Positions 52,163-60,439 are shown, counted from the stretch's first letter. The stretch is 64,000 nt of DNA from Desulfarculales bacterium (GCA_031267815.1 JAIRYI010000103.1:19755-83754); one strand, 5' to 3'. The notes: generated from the sequence alone by a model not told the origin. Program-made: numbers and translations.

Positions 52163-53665
52163 TTACCAAGATTTTAAAATAGTTTTTCTGTCAACTATGT
52201 CCATAGTAGTGATGTCTTTATCCTCATAGAAAGAATCATCTTTAACATGGGTTGTGGAGATTTCTTCAAATATCGCACCAAGCTCGCTGCTAAAAGCATG
52301 TTTCACGCCACGAGGAACAGTTATAAAATCGCCAGGCTGTAACAAAAATTTTTCGTCATTCATAACAAGTTTGAGTTCTCCGGCAAGAACTTGAAAACTC
52401 TCTTCCTTTTTCTTGTGATGGTGAGACGGATGTTGCTGCTTCGGCAATACAATGATAATCTTTTTACAATATTCCCTGTTGACAACATTAACGATTATGG
52501 CTCCCCATTCTCTAAAATGTTTACGTCCATAATGATGGGAAAATTCAAATTCAGTATTGTTATTCAAGGCTATTTGATACTCCATGAGCATTCCCTTAGC
52601 TTCATGCACCACACTTCTGAAAACGGAAGAATCCCCCCCCCCTGGAATCTGAAATGCGATGGGGGCATTGACGGTATAATCTTTGTCAGCGGTCATCCAG
52701 GGCTTAAATGCGCCGCTGCTAAGTTGGTCAGACAACAACGGCATGGCAAAAAAAGTATTCATCCCGGATAACAATTCTCCTTTTTTTATATTTTCCCGCG
52801 CAAAAACGCCACGGCCCAACGAGTCAAGAGAGTCTTTTTCTTTTTGCAGGATTTCTTTGCTGGCATAGACTTTGGCGCCGCCACAGATTTCCCAGGTTTT
52901 TTGTATCGCCTTTATCCATTCCTCGGCCTCATGTGGATTCATCGAATAGCCATTGAGCGTTATGGAGTCGGTGGGAAGGCCAATATGTCGTTCAAAAATT
53001 TTAGCTCCTTTGGCAACGGCAATTTTGACAACATCAAATTCTGTTGGCGCTTCATGACCGGAATAGCCAATCGTAATGTCCGGATAACGCTTTTTCATAC
53101 GATCCAGAAAGTTCATTTGAGCTATATCATGAGGCAAGGGATATAGCGCCACACAATGCAGAAGGGCAAAATTGACGTAGCGGTGGGTATAAAAATTATA
53201 CACTTTATCGATCGAAGCGAGCGATAATCCTCCGGTGGAGACAATAACAGGTTTACCTGCGGAGGCAATTTTTTCATGCAGAGGCCAGTCCAAGGCACTG
53301 CAACTTGCAACCTTTAAAATATCTATGTCATGATCTATGCACAGATCTACAGACGCTTCGTCAAAGGGAGTACACATGACAAGCATACGACAGGCTTTTA
53401 TAGCATTTACCATTTTATGAAAATCTTCGGCAGAAAGCATGGTACTCATAAACCTTTCCACGTGCGGAATATCGGTTTTGTTTCTGTAGTCTGGATGAAT
53501 GAATTCTGGAAGATTTCGGTATTGTAACTTTATGGCCGCATTGATTTTATATTTTTTTGCTAAAGATTCATAAACTTCTATTATTGCCAGAGCATGGTTT
53601 ATATCGCCTTGGTGATTGTTTGCCATTTCAAATATAAATAAATTGTCAAATTCGTTTTCTTTCAT
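52163..53665 (-). CDS. NeuB-like nonulosonic acid synthase with C-terminal cupin domain
   Basis: The 500-residue protein has a NeuB TIM barrel at about 1-270 (FIFEMANNHQGD, MCTPFDEASVDLC, GYSGHEAPTEFDVVKIAVAKGA, FERHIGLPTDS), an SAF-like section (LGRGVFARENIKKGELL) and a cupin domain from about 400 on (SHHHKKKEESFQVLAG). NeuB enzymes condense PEP with an amino-hexose to a nine-carbon sugar acid. No NeuC-like epimerase or other hexose-modifying enzyme is seen next to it. A run of ten G (minus strand; C at 52633-52642) encodes the Gly-Gly-Gly between barrel/SAF part and cupin; gain or loss of a base would remove the cupin domain. Confidence 0.87.
   Translation of the reverse strand: MKENEFDNLFIFEMANNHQGDINHALAIIEVYESLAKKYKINAAIKLQYRNLPEFIHPDYRNKTDIPHVERFMSTMLSAEDFHKMVNAIKACRMLVMCTPFDEASVDLCIDHDIDILKVASCSALDWPLHEKIASAGKPVIVSTGGLSLASIDKVYNFYTHRYVNFALLHCVALYPLPHDIAQMNFLDRMKKRYPDITIGYSGHEAPTEFDVVKIAVAKGAKIFERHIGLPTDSITLNGYSMNPHEAEEWIKAIQKTWEICGGAKVYASKEILQKEKDSLDSLGRGVFARENIKKGELLSGMNTFFAMPLLSDQLSSGAFKPWMTADKDYTVNAPIAFQIPGGGDSSVFRSVVHEAKGMLMEYQIALNNNTEFEFSHHYGRKHFREWGAIIVNVVNREYCKKIIIVLPKQQHPSHHHKKKEESFQVLAGELKLVMNDEKFLLQPGDFITVPRGVKHAFSSELGAIFEEISTTHVKDDSFYEDKDITTMDIVDRKTILKSW
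52633..52642 (-). repeat. Intragenic G10 tract in the NeuB-like gene
   Basis: Ten identical bases (C on plus, G on the coding strand) around codon 342. With ten the reading frame is continuous. Tracts of this length are prone to slipped-strand mispairing. Confidence 0.7.
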
Positions 53666-53690
53666 TTCACTTCACTACTGTTCCGCAACG

Positions 53691-54302
53691 TTAAAATATG
53701 CTTTCCAGCACCCGCATGGTCATGTGATCCAGCATCATATGAATATCTTCCACCACCTGCATATCGGAAATATTCACATGCACGCAGTGCCGGGCGATCT
53801 TTTTCAGCTTACCTCCGTCATAGCCCACCAGGGCCAGAGTAACCGCCTGATGGGCATTGGCGTATTCCAGCGCCTTAAGCACATTGGCGGAATTGCCGCT
53901 GCCGGATATGCCGATAACCAGATCCCCGGCCTGGAGAAAATTCTTCAATTGCTCCACAAAAACCGCTTCATAGCCCACATCATTGGCATAGGCCATGAGC
54001 GCCGGGACATTATCATTCAAACAGATAAACTTGTACTTGCGCTTGCGCCCGTAGCTTAAACCCTTGTTAAAATCACAGACAAAATGCGAGGCGGTGGCCG
54101 CGCTGCCTCCGTTGCCCATAATGAATATCTGCCGCCCCGTTTCACAGGCCTCACGCAGCAATCCGGCAAAGGCAACCAATTCCCCTCGGTTGAGAGAGGC
54201 CAGCTGCTGCTGCAACCTGCTCAGATAAGTCTCAATGGAATCCAGAAATTCCGATGATTCATCTATACCCAGGGGCAGCATTTCGGCTTTAAGATTGCGC
54301 AT
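53691..54302 (-). CDS. gmhA: Sedoheptulose 7-phosphate isomerase-like SIS protein
   Basis: The 203-residue protein has the SIS fold with the phosphosugar-binding loops FIMGNGGSAATASHFVCDF and ISGSGNSANVLKALE typical of GmhA. It would convert sedoheptulose 7-phosphate to D-glycero-D-manno-heptose 7-phosphate, the first step of the heptose route completed by the HddA-like kinase and the fused phosphatase/nucleotidyltransferase. The start at 54302 is set by GGGAG eight bases upstream; a much longer frame overlaps the glycosyltransferase gene and is discarded. Confidence 0.88.
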   Translation of the reverse strand: MRNLKAEMLPLGIDESSEFLDSIETYLSRLQQQLASLNRGELVAFAGLLREACETGRQIFIMGNGGSAATASHFVCDFNKGLSYGRKRKYKFICLNDNVPALMAYANDVGYEAVFVEQLKNFLQAGDLVIGISGSGNSANVLKALEYANAHQAVTLALVGYDGGKLKKIARHCVHVNISDMQVVEDIHMMLDHMTMRVLESIF

Positions 54303-54373
54303 TTTCATTTCTCCCTGAACCAAGTCAGCACCTGCGTTTATGCCCATCCGCCTTATTAGGGGCGGAATGAAAT

Positions 54374-55207
54374 TTAAAAATGCATCAGCCGGGCGGAAAA
54401 CATCCGCCAGCGATAGGCCGCTGTCCGCAAACCGTGCTTTGGCAGCTCCCGCGCCAGAGCCGCCAGGGGATAGGCGACATTGGCCAGACGGAACCACCAA
54501 GGCAAGGCATGTTTGCGCAGCAGATACATGCGTCCGCGGGCATAGGCTTTCACCTTGGCGGCCAGGGAAGGATCGCTGAAATCCACCACAGGATGGCGCA
54601 CCAGCACCGAAGGCGCGCGCAGCACGGTAAAACCGGCTTCCAAAGCCCGCAAAACGTAATCCGTATCTTCCCCGCTGCCATAGGGCAGGCCCGTGCCCGC
54701 CCCCAAAGTCTCGTCAAAAAACCCAAGGCGGCGCACGCAGGCGCCGCGGTAAAATTGCAAAAATGTTTCACTGCAGCCAAACAGCAGATAACGGTTCAGC
54801 GCGCCGGCAACCGTGGTCTGGCTCATCTCCGCTATGGCCTCATCCAAGCCCGCTTTGCTTGCCAGCAGCGCGCCGGCCCGAGGGTGGGAATGAAAAAAAG
54901 CGACGGCCGCGGACAGAGTATGGGGCGTATACACGCAGTCATCATCAGGGAAAGATATAATCTCACCTTGCAGCAGGGGCATCCCCAGATTGCGGGCCCG
55001 GGAAATCCCGCAGGGCGGCACAGACAGGGACTGTATGTTCAGCTTGGCCTGAAACGCCTCGGTCAGAGAAGCGGCGGCGGATGCGCATGATTGCTCGTGA
55101 ACAAAGATGACCTCGAAATTCCTGTACTCCTGGTCCGCCAGGCTGCGAAACAGGCGCTCCGCCAAAATCAGGCGGTTGGTGGTGACCACCAGGAGAGAGC
55201 ATTTCAC
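54374..55207 (-). CDS. Family 2 glycosyltransferase
   Basis: The 277-residue enzyme has a GT2 fold: SLLVVTTNRLILAERLFRSL at the start, the metal-binding SFPDDDCVYTPHTL, and GSGEDTDYVLRALEAG with the catalytic acidic residues. The C-terminal part is Arg/Trp-rich and may bind the membrane surface. It overlaps the kinase gene by 4 bp and is in the GC-rich heptose part of the cluster. Confidence 0.87.
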   Translation of the reverse strand: MKCSLLVVTTNRLILAERLFRSLADQEYRNFEVIFVHEQSCASAAASLTEAFQAKLNIQSLSVPPCGISRARNLGMPLLQGEIISFPDDDCVYTPHTLSAAVAFFHSHPRAGALLASKAGLDEAIAEMSQTTVAGALNRYLLFGCSETFLQFYRGACVRRLGFFDETLGAGTGLPYGSGEDTDYVLRALEAGFTVLRAPSVLVRHPVVDFSDPSLAAKVKAYARGRMYLLRKHALPWWFRLANVAYPLAALARELPKHGLRTAAYRWRMFSARLMHF

Positions 55208-56187
55208 GCGTTCACCTCATAATGGATGAGGGATGTGCCCTGGTTTTCGAATTGAAAGGGAGTTTCCCGCAACCCGCTTAAGGCTTTGCGCACCCGGCTA
55301 TGGTTTTCTTCCTTAACATAGAAAAGCAGAAACCCACCTCCCCCGGCGCCCAGAAGTTTGCCGCCGGCGGCGCCGTTTTGCCGGGCCGTCTCGTAGCAGG
55401 AGTTAACCGCCTCATCACTGACGCCGGGCGCCAGTTCTTTTTTCCGCATCCAGCCTTCATGGAGAATTTCCCCCATGGCGTCGATGTTGTTGCGCAGCAG
55501 TTCTTCCCGTAAGGCGGCGGCCAGAGCGGTCATGTGCTGCAGGTTTTCCCTGCTCCGGAGGGTTAGGATATTTTCTTTCTGTTGCGCCAGCACGCTTGCG
55601 GCATTACGGCTTTTACCGGTATAAAAAAGCAGCAGGTTGCCTTGCAAACGCCGGTATCCCCGGGAAGTCATAGGCAATTTTTCCACCTGGACGGTATCGT
55701 CGGGATTAAAGCGGATAAAATTCAAGCCGCCGCAGGCGCAGGCATACTGATCCTGTTTGCCTATGGGTTCGCCCAGCACATCTATTTCCAGACGCGCCGC
55801 CTGCTCGGCCATGGCCTCCCGTGACATGTAAGTCTGATTATAAACATTACAAAGATGGATGAGGCCGACGGTAAAGGCGGAGGAAGAACCGAGGCCGGTG
55901 CCGGCCGGGATGTCGGCGCTGGAATTAAAGTCCACCCCTTTGATGGCGTAACAGCGGAACACTTCCCGGATAATACTGTGTTCGATTTGTTCCAGGCTAT
56001 CCTTTTGTTCCGATTGGGAATATTTGAGCAGATATCCGTCCTGGGAAAAATAGGGATGCATGGACAGGTAAATGAATTTATCAATGCTGACGCTTAAGAC
56101 CGCGCCCCCGAAACGGGTGTAAAAATCCCGGAGATCGCTGCCGCCGCCGGCAAAACTGATGCGCAGGGGAGTTCTGGTAATGATCAC
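55204..56187 (-). CDS. hddA: GHMP-family D-glycero-D-manno-heptose 7-phosphate kinase
   Basis: The 327-residue kinase begins with GTG behind AGGAG. GHMP motifs are RTPLRISFAGGGSDL, the ATP loop SADIPAGTGLGSSSAF and the C-terminal GGKLLGAGGGGFLLF. It fits HddA, which makes alpha-heptose 1,7-bisphosphate in the GDP-heptose pathway. It is the first gene of the long minus-strand cluster; 200 bp upstream lies a run of 15 identical bases. Confidence 0.88.
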   Translation of the reverse strand: MIITRTPLRISFAGGGSDLRDFYTRFGGAVLSVSIDKFIYLSMHPYFSQDGYLLKYSQSEQKDSLEQIEHSIIREVFRCYAIKGVDFNSSADIPAGTGLGSSSAFTVGLIHLCNVYNQTYMSREAMAEQAARLEIDVLGEPIGKQDQYACACGGLNFIRFNPDDTVQVEKLPMTSRGYRRLQGNLLLFYTGKSRNAASVLAQQKENILTLRSRENLQHMTALAAALREELLRNNIDAMGEILHEGWMRKKELAPGVSDEAVNSCYETARQNGAAGGKLLGAGGGGFLLFYVKEENHSRVRKALSGLRETPFQFENQGTSLIHYEVNA

Positions 56188-56386
56188 GAGAACGCTCCTG
56201 ACGTCAAAGCAAAATTGCCCTGAGCCGGTTTTGATTCAAGAACAGAACAGGCTTGCCCCCTGCCCTGGGCCGCACGGCAAAAACGGCGCGCCCATGAAGA
56301 GGCAGACTTGGAAATTACAGAGGAAGAGGCAAAGAACAGCCCCCAACCGGATCGGTCAACACCTGAACCAGGGTTTAAAAATAATA

Positions 56387-56401
56387 GGGGGGGGGGGGGG
56401 G
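56387..56401. repeat. G15 homopolymer upstream of hddA
   Basis: Fifteen consecutive G on the plus strand (C on the hddA sense strand), 200 bp before the hddA start. It does not interrupt a credible gene. Its length makes it hypermutable and a candidate transcription-level phase switch. Confidence 0.75.
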
Positions 56402-56993
56402 TAACACGGCGTAATAACTGATGAAATCGCCAGATCGAGATGAAACGGGAGCAAGGAGAGACAGCAAGCGCCCCGCTTTGCGGAGAGAATATTCAAGCGT
56501 TATTGTCCAGATTGTCCGGGCCGCTGTCCGCGCTATTATCCCACCCCGCCTTACCGCAGGACAGTCACCCCTGACTCCCCGGATTAATGAGGAGGAAATT
56601 CGCCCCTTCCCTATCATCTGAACCTTTCTGTCCATGCGCCTTAAGGGCGCACTCCAGCACATTGTAATATTCCGGCCCTGGGCCTTAAATAATCGTGTTA
56701 GTATTTTATCATACAGCTTTTGCCAAGGAAAGCTTTTTTTTGATTTTTTCGCGGGCCGCAAGCTGAGCGCACGGAAAAAATACCCTGCCTGCCTGAGGCA
56801 GGGTTTATATTCTCCTTTCAAGTCCGAAACGCATGCTGATTTGCGTTCTTGACTGTTAAATAACTCTGCTGGTATTTTGCGTCATCAATGTCTTTATTTG
56901 CAAGATTCTGAGTCAATGGGACGCCTAACATGACTTCATCATTACTTTAATTAACAATCTCAAGTCGTTATATTGGCCGCACTGTAATTGCGA

Positions 56994-57054
56994 TACATAT
57001 TACGCATACAATTATGTATATAATTAGTTGACAATATGGCATCAATGATATAAC
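56994..57054 (+). promoter_or_regulatory. Promoter and palindrome before the Phd/PIN pair
   Basis: TTGACA (57028-57033) with TATAAC (57049-57054), spacer 15 nt. An ATACATA...TATGTAT inverted repeat lies just upstream (about 56994-57020) and could be the operator for antitoxin autoregulation. Confidence 0.5.
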
Positions 57055-57075
57055 TTTAGGGTCAGGAGGTGTACC

Positions 57076-57360
57076 ATGAATTTTTATAGCGCCCGTGATT
57101 TAAGAACCATACCCAAACAAATATGGAACGACCTGAACGCCGATGGTGAAGTGGTCATAACCAATAATGGCAAGCCGACTGCCTTGCTGCTGAACATAAC
57201 TGGAGACAGCTTTGAAGAGGTTGTGAAAGCCGTTCGTCAAGCCAGGGCGGCAATCGCTTTTAACAACATGCGCAGTAAAGCTGAAAGCCATGGATTCATG
57301 TCCAATGAGGATATTGAAGCTGAAATTCAGGCCTGCCGCGAAGAGAAAAAACGCAGTTAA
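57076..57360 (+). CDS. Phd/YefM-family antitoxin
   Basis: The 94-residue protein has the Phd/YefM N-terminal DNA-binding fold (FYSARDLRTIPKQIWNDL, GEVVITNNGKPTALLLNI) and a charged C-terminal tail that should wrap the toxin. AGGAGG precedes the ATG. Its stop codon abuts the toxin ATG, the usual co-translation of antitoxin and toxin. It should neutralise the PIN protein and repress its own promoter. Confidence 0.88.
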   Translation: MNFYSARDLRTIPKQIWNDLNADGEVVITNNGKPTALLLNITGDSFEEVVKAVRQARAAIAFNNMRSKAESHGFMSNEDIEAEIQACREEKKRS

Positions 57361-57813
57361 ATGCTGGTTGTATTGGATACAAATATCATAGTCTCAGCGC
57401 TATGGTCACGAAATGGTGAACCAGCCAAAATAATGGCTCTAGCTTTGCATGGATTCATCAAACCATGCTATGATCAGCGGATTTTTACAGACTATAAAGA
57501 AGTACTGAAAAGGCCGAAATTTAATTTTACTGCCTGGGAGATAGCTGGCCTTTTGTCGCAGATTGAGCATCAAGGCTGCTCTGTTGTTGCCGAGCCTTTG
57601 CGCCTTTCTTTTATTGACGAAGATGATCTAAAATTTTTTGAGGTGGCCCGGCATTGCAAGGCTGGATTAATCACTGGTAACTTACGGCATTATCCCGATG
57701 ACCCTATCGTCATGTCCGTTGCCAATTTCCTGTCCATGTATTTTGGGGATAATGCTGATGGTAATTCCGGTCAGGACACCACCCCTACCCCAAAAGGACA
57801 AACAGAAGAATAA
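57361..57813 (+). CDS. PIN-domain toxin (putative endoribonuclease)
   Basis: The 150-residue PIN protein has the first acidic residue in VVLDTNIIVSALW, later acidic positions near FTDYKEVLKRP and FIDEDDLKFFEVA, and the LITGNLRHYP motif. PIN toxins of this group cleave RNA. The last 20 residues (after NFLSMYFG) are low-complexity and end exactly where an IS3 remnant begins, so the native C-terminus may have been replaced. Confidence 0.85.
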   Translation: MLVVLDTNIIVSALWSRNGEPAKIMALALHGFIKPCYDQRIFTDYKEVLKRPKFNFTAWEIAGLLSQIEHQGCSVVAEPLRLSFIDEDDLKFFEVARHCKAGLITGNLRHYPDDPIVMSVANFLSMYFGDNADGNSGQDTTPTPKGQTEE

Positions 57814-57920
57814 GCTGTACCAGTCCATAATGGCAAACAAGGACAAAAAGCCTTTACGCATGGGGATATAGGTTATATCAGCACACCATGTTAAGTCAGG
57901 CGGAAGGGTAAGCAATTGCC
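57814..57920 (-). pseudogene. IS3-family transposase scrap
   Basis: About 35 residues of OrfB are readable (LPPDLTWCADITYIPMRKGF, then AIMDWYS), containing the first catalytic Asp of the DDE site. No other part of the element is next to it. This piece corresponds to the stretch deleted from the decayed copy at 35 kb. Confidence 0.75.
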
Positions 57921-58070
57921 ATACTCAATCATAATAAGCCGGAAGCTTATCTGCTTTCCGCCAAACATTATGAAAGACTGTTAGAGCTTCTGGAAGACGT
58001 TGAAGACGGCAGGCTAATATTGCAGCGCGCTAAAGGACCTTTTGGGGAAGTGGATATCAATGGACTATAA
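57921..58070 (+). pseudogene. Antitoxin of a RelBE-type pair, 5' end lost
   Basis: An open frame of about 49 codons reads AILNHNKPEAYLLSAKHYER and ends in FGEVDINGL, typical of the C-terminal two thirds of Phd/RelB-type antitoxins. No start codon or N-terminal DNA-binding part is present; it is replaced by the IS3 scrap. Its stop overlaps the toxin start by 11 bp. Confidence 0.72.
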
Positions 58071-58350
58071 ACTGCGGTTCCATGAACTGGCTTTACAGGA
58101 ATGGAATAAGCTTGACAAGAGTCTGCGTGAGCAATTCAAGAAAAAATTGGCGGAACGATTGAAGCATCCCCTCGTTCCTTCAGCAGCTTTGTCTGGTATG
58201 CCTGATTGCTATAAGATTAAGTTGCGGCAAGCCGGTTACCGGATTGTCTATCGGATTGAGGATGATATTATTTTTGTCACTGTTATTGCGATAGGCAAAC
58301 ATGACAAATCAACATCATATGACGCAGCTAAAAAACGAGTTCTTGGATAA
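58060..58350 (+). CDS. RelE/ParE-superfamily toxin
   Basis: The 96-residue protein (start 58060) has the RelE fold pattern: FHELALQEWNKLDKSLREQF, LSGMPDCYKIKLRQAGYRIVY and a basic C-terminus. RelE toxins cleave mRNA in the ribosomal A site. The frame appears intact while its antitoxin lacks the start, so translation from the damaged upstream gene and neutralisation are both questionable. Confidence 0.83.
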   Translation: MDYKLRFHELALQEWNKLDKSLREQFKKKLAERLKHPLVPSAALSGMPDCYKIKLRQAGYRIVYRIEDDIIFVTVIAIGKHDKSTSYDAAKKRVLG

Positions 58351-58360
58351 CCGTCACGAA

Positions 58361-58477
58361 CGGTAATTTTTAACCTCCTGAGCCACCCGGCCGCCCAATT
58401 CATAGCAGGACCGCAACACCTCGCGGGTGGGAACCCATTGGTGGCGCAAACCTTGGTCGGCCAATTGGAAATTCATA
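58361..58477. repeat. 117-bp direct repeat, left copy (3' end of fprA)
   Basis: This block matches 60831-60947 at 115 of 117 positions in the same orientation. It encodes the last 38 or so residues of the flavodiiron protein (ADQGLRHQWVPTREVLRSCY) but is detached from the gene. Confidence 0.9.
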
Positions 58478-58516
58478 ATTATGGACAGACCCTTTTCTTC
58501 CGGCCAATAAATATCG

Positions 58517-59851
58517 TCATGAGCGCCGTTCGAGCAGTTTGACCGCCCAATGCCCGCTCCTGTCCGAACCAACGCGCTCAATAAATCCCGCATCTTTCAG
58601 CGTCTTGATGTTTTTCTTGACGTTCCGCTCATTGATTCCCAATTCAACGGAAATTGCTTTCGCCGTCATTCGCGGATTTAACGCAAGCAATTTGAGAATC
58701 CAATTTTGAGTGTCATTTACAGTGTCGCTATCAGTGTCTTTTGCGATAGCAATGGCATCAATAAAAAATGTAACGCTGACCTCGCCCGGCGATACTTCGA
58801 ACAGCGGCTCGCGCTTGCCGGCGTCCTTACAAGCATTGATTATTCGCTCAATCCCGCGCCCCCACGTTTCGATATAGCCCGCCCGATAGAAAACATAGGC
58901 GATTTTCGGATTATAGGGGCGCGACCTGTGCTTTTTCAGCAGATTATCGACCGTCCAAGTTTCGGGCAATCTGCCATCGTTATAGATGATAACGCAGTCG
59001 GGGAACACCTTGATTTGTATGGGTATACCCGTTGTGTAGTCGCGGTGGACAATGGCATTGAAGATGGCTTCGCGCAAAGCGGGGCGCGGTATAGGGTAGT
59101 CCGTGACGCGCAGTATCCCCTCGTAGCTAATAATACCCTTGAAATACTTGCGATAAATCGTGTCCACGATTTGGTCAGCCACCGTTATCAGCGAGCCGTG
59201 GAACTCGTCCTGATAAATCAAATCCGCGCCTGTTTCAAAATATCCGACTTTGACGAAAGCGCCGAACACATATCTTTCCGGATTATGGTGGAATAATAGG
59301 ATGGCAGCGCGGGTAAGTTCTCCTTTTTCAGTGAGCAACAGGCTATCAAGCAATTCGGCATCGCTCATTTCCAAGTCGGCTTTCTGCAAGCGTTCGCTTG
59401 AGACAGCTTTTTCACGGAACGCACGAAATGCGGACGTATCCAAATCTGAAACTTTGACATTTGGGATAGCCATACCATCCCAAGTTTTTCCCAGACGGCG
59501 CAAAATAAAATGATCAAGCTCGCTCCCGCCCAATTCTTGTGTCGTGCTGCCGGAGCGGATATAATGCCGCCCTCGAAAACTAACCGGCGTATTGCTCGCA
59601 TCTACGCTGACGGCAATATACTGCTTGCCGTCCTCAGTCAGCAACTCGACGGATGGAACTATGCCCAAAGCGTGACGTATAATATTCGGAAGTTCTTCAA
59701 GAAGTTCTTTGGCGTTATCAACCCCGACTACAACTCCGCTATTATCGCGGCCAATTTCGAGCATACCGCCTTGCGCGTTGGCAAGACCGCAAAGCCCTTT
59801 GAGGAACTCATCGCGCCATTGGCGCTTCCACTCGGTCTTTTGGTTTTCCAC
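58517..59851 (-). CDS. AlbA_2 (Schlafen-like) domain / GHKL-ATPase-like regulator with wHTH
   Basis: The 444-residue protein has an N-terminal AlbA_2 domain (about 5-125; TEWKRQWRDEFLKGLCGLAN, GGMLEIGRDNSGVVVGV), a central HATPase_c_4-type region (about 250-380; PRPALREAIFNAIVHRDY, WGRGIERII) and a C-terminal winged helix (about 395-440; MTAKAISVELGINERNVKKN). Proteins of this architecture are annotated as transcriptional regulators or RecG-like ATPases and are common in accessory and defence islands. Ligand and targets unknown. Confidence 0.85.
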   Translation of the reverse strand: MENQKTEWKRQWRDEFLKGLCGLANAQGGMLEIGRDNSGVVVGVDNAKELLEELPNIIRHALGIVPSVELLTEDGKQYIAVSVDASNTPVSFRGRHYIRSGSTTQELGGSELDHFILRRLGKTWDGMAIPNVKVSDLDTSAFRAFREKAVSSERLQKADLEMSDAELLDSLLLTEKGELTRAAILLFHHNPERYVFGAFVKVGYFETGADLIYQDEFHGSLITVADQIVDTIYRKYFKGIISYEGILRVTDYPIPRPALREAIFNAIVHRDYTTGIPIQIKVFPDCVIIYNDGRLPETWTVDNLLKKHRSRPYNPKIAYVFYRAGYIETWGRGIERIINACKDAGKREPLFEVSPGEVSVTFFIDAIAIAKDTDSDTVNDTQNWILKLLALNPRMTAKAISVELGINERNVKKNIKTLKDAGFIERVGSDRSGHWAVKLLERRS

Positions 59852-59911
59852 GCCCTATCCTCCCTTACTGAATTGCGAGCATCCATACTCATCGTCAACA
59901 GCTTCACCCAT

Positions 59912-60112
59912 TCATGTTTTCTTGCTCTGCTCTTTAGCCTGCCTTGCAGTTTTCGTGCGTCTGTCTATCGGCTTTGCCGCCGACTTGAGCATTAACCAGA
60001 CATCACTCCTCTTGGTCGCGCCTTCAATCAGCCCTCTCTCGCAGAGCGTTTGCACCTGGCGCACTTTCACGCCCCAAAAATCCACTGCTTCCTTTGTGGT
60101 CATACAGTCCAT
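59912..60112 (-). CDS. Small HTH DNA-binding protein (excisionase-like)
   Basis: The 66-residue protein has a MerR/excisionase-like HTH (TTKEAVDFWGVKVRQVQTLC, then ERGLIEGA) and a basic tail (PIDRRTKTARQAKEQ). The start codon at 60112 lies within the palindrome GTCCATA-T-TATGGAC (60107-60121), a possible autoregulatory operator. ATG 60103 is an alternative start. It sits directly upstream of the AlbA_2 gene and may regulate it. Confidence 0.75.
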   Translation of the reverse strand: MDCMTTKEAVDFWGVKVRQVQTLCERGLIEGATKRSDVWLMLKSAAKPIDRRTKTARQAKEQSKKT

Positions 60113-60131
60113 ATTATGGACAGACCCGGCT

Positions 60132-60386
60132 CTACTGTGGGAGGTGGTCTTCAATAAGCCTACAACGCAGTGTCTCAATAAAATTATTTGCGGATATGGC
60201 TTTATTGTAGATTTCGTCCAAAGTCCATTCAATGCGCGATGCAACTAAGTTGCGGTGAACAAGCTTATTCCTTTCGGTGCCGATATTCATAAAATCCTTC
60301 ACAGCATTTTTGAATTGAGGATTTTGGTTACTATAAATATTCATTTCATTTTTAAAATCACTCCCGAAAAATGCAAAAAAGGGTAC
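60132..60386 (-). pseudogene. HEPN-domain protein, N-terminus missing
   Basis: An open frame of about 84 codons (methionine only at 60344) reads FGSDFKNEMNIYSNQNPQFK and MNIGTERNKLVHRNLVASR, ending in TLDEIYNKAISANNFIETL. ERNKLVH provides the R-x4-H motif of HEPN RNases, and the sequence resembles RiboL-PSP-HEPN-type proteins without their N-terminal part. An in-frame stop lies just upstream, so the gene is truncated. Confidence 0.6.
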
Positions 60387-60439
60387 TCACGATCCATTCC
60401 AACACTGTGTCATGCCCTTTCTTGGGGGCCATACCCCAA

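Larger units (their letters stand above)
56188..57075. other. Intergenic region upstream of the glycan cluster
   Basis: No convincing gene in 890 bp. It contains a 15-base G/C homopolymer (56387-56401) and a hairpin CCCTGCCT (56783-56790), loop GCCTG, AGGCAGGG (56796-56803); read on the minus strand this hairpin is followed by TATTTTTT and would terminate leftward transcripts. An hddA promoter could not be pinned down. Confidence 0.5.

Noticed and set aside
56375..56821. Minus-strand frame of 148 codons that includes the homopolymer as a proline run
   Set aside because: The start lies past a terminator-like hairpin, the composition is basic and random, and it ends with the homopolymer; treated as non-coding leader.
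58354..58593. Minus-strand frame of 79 codons ending in a flavodiiron C-terminus
   Set aside because: Its second half is the duplicated fprA 3' end and its first half is antisense or out of frame to the AlbA_2 gene; it is a repeat artefact and not a gene.
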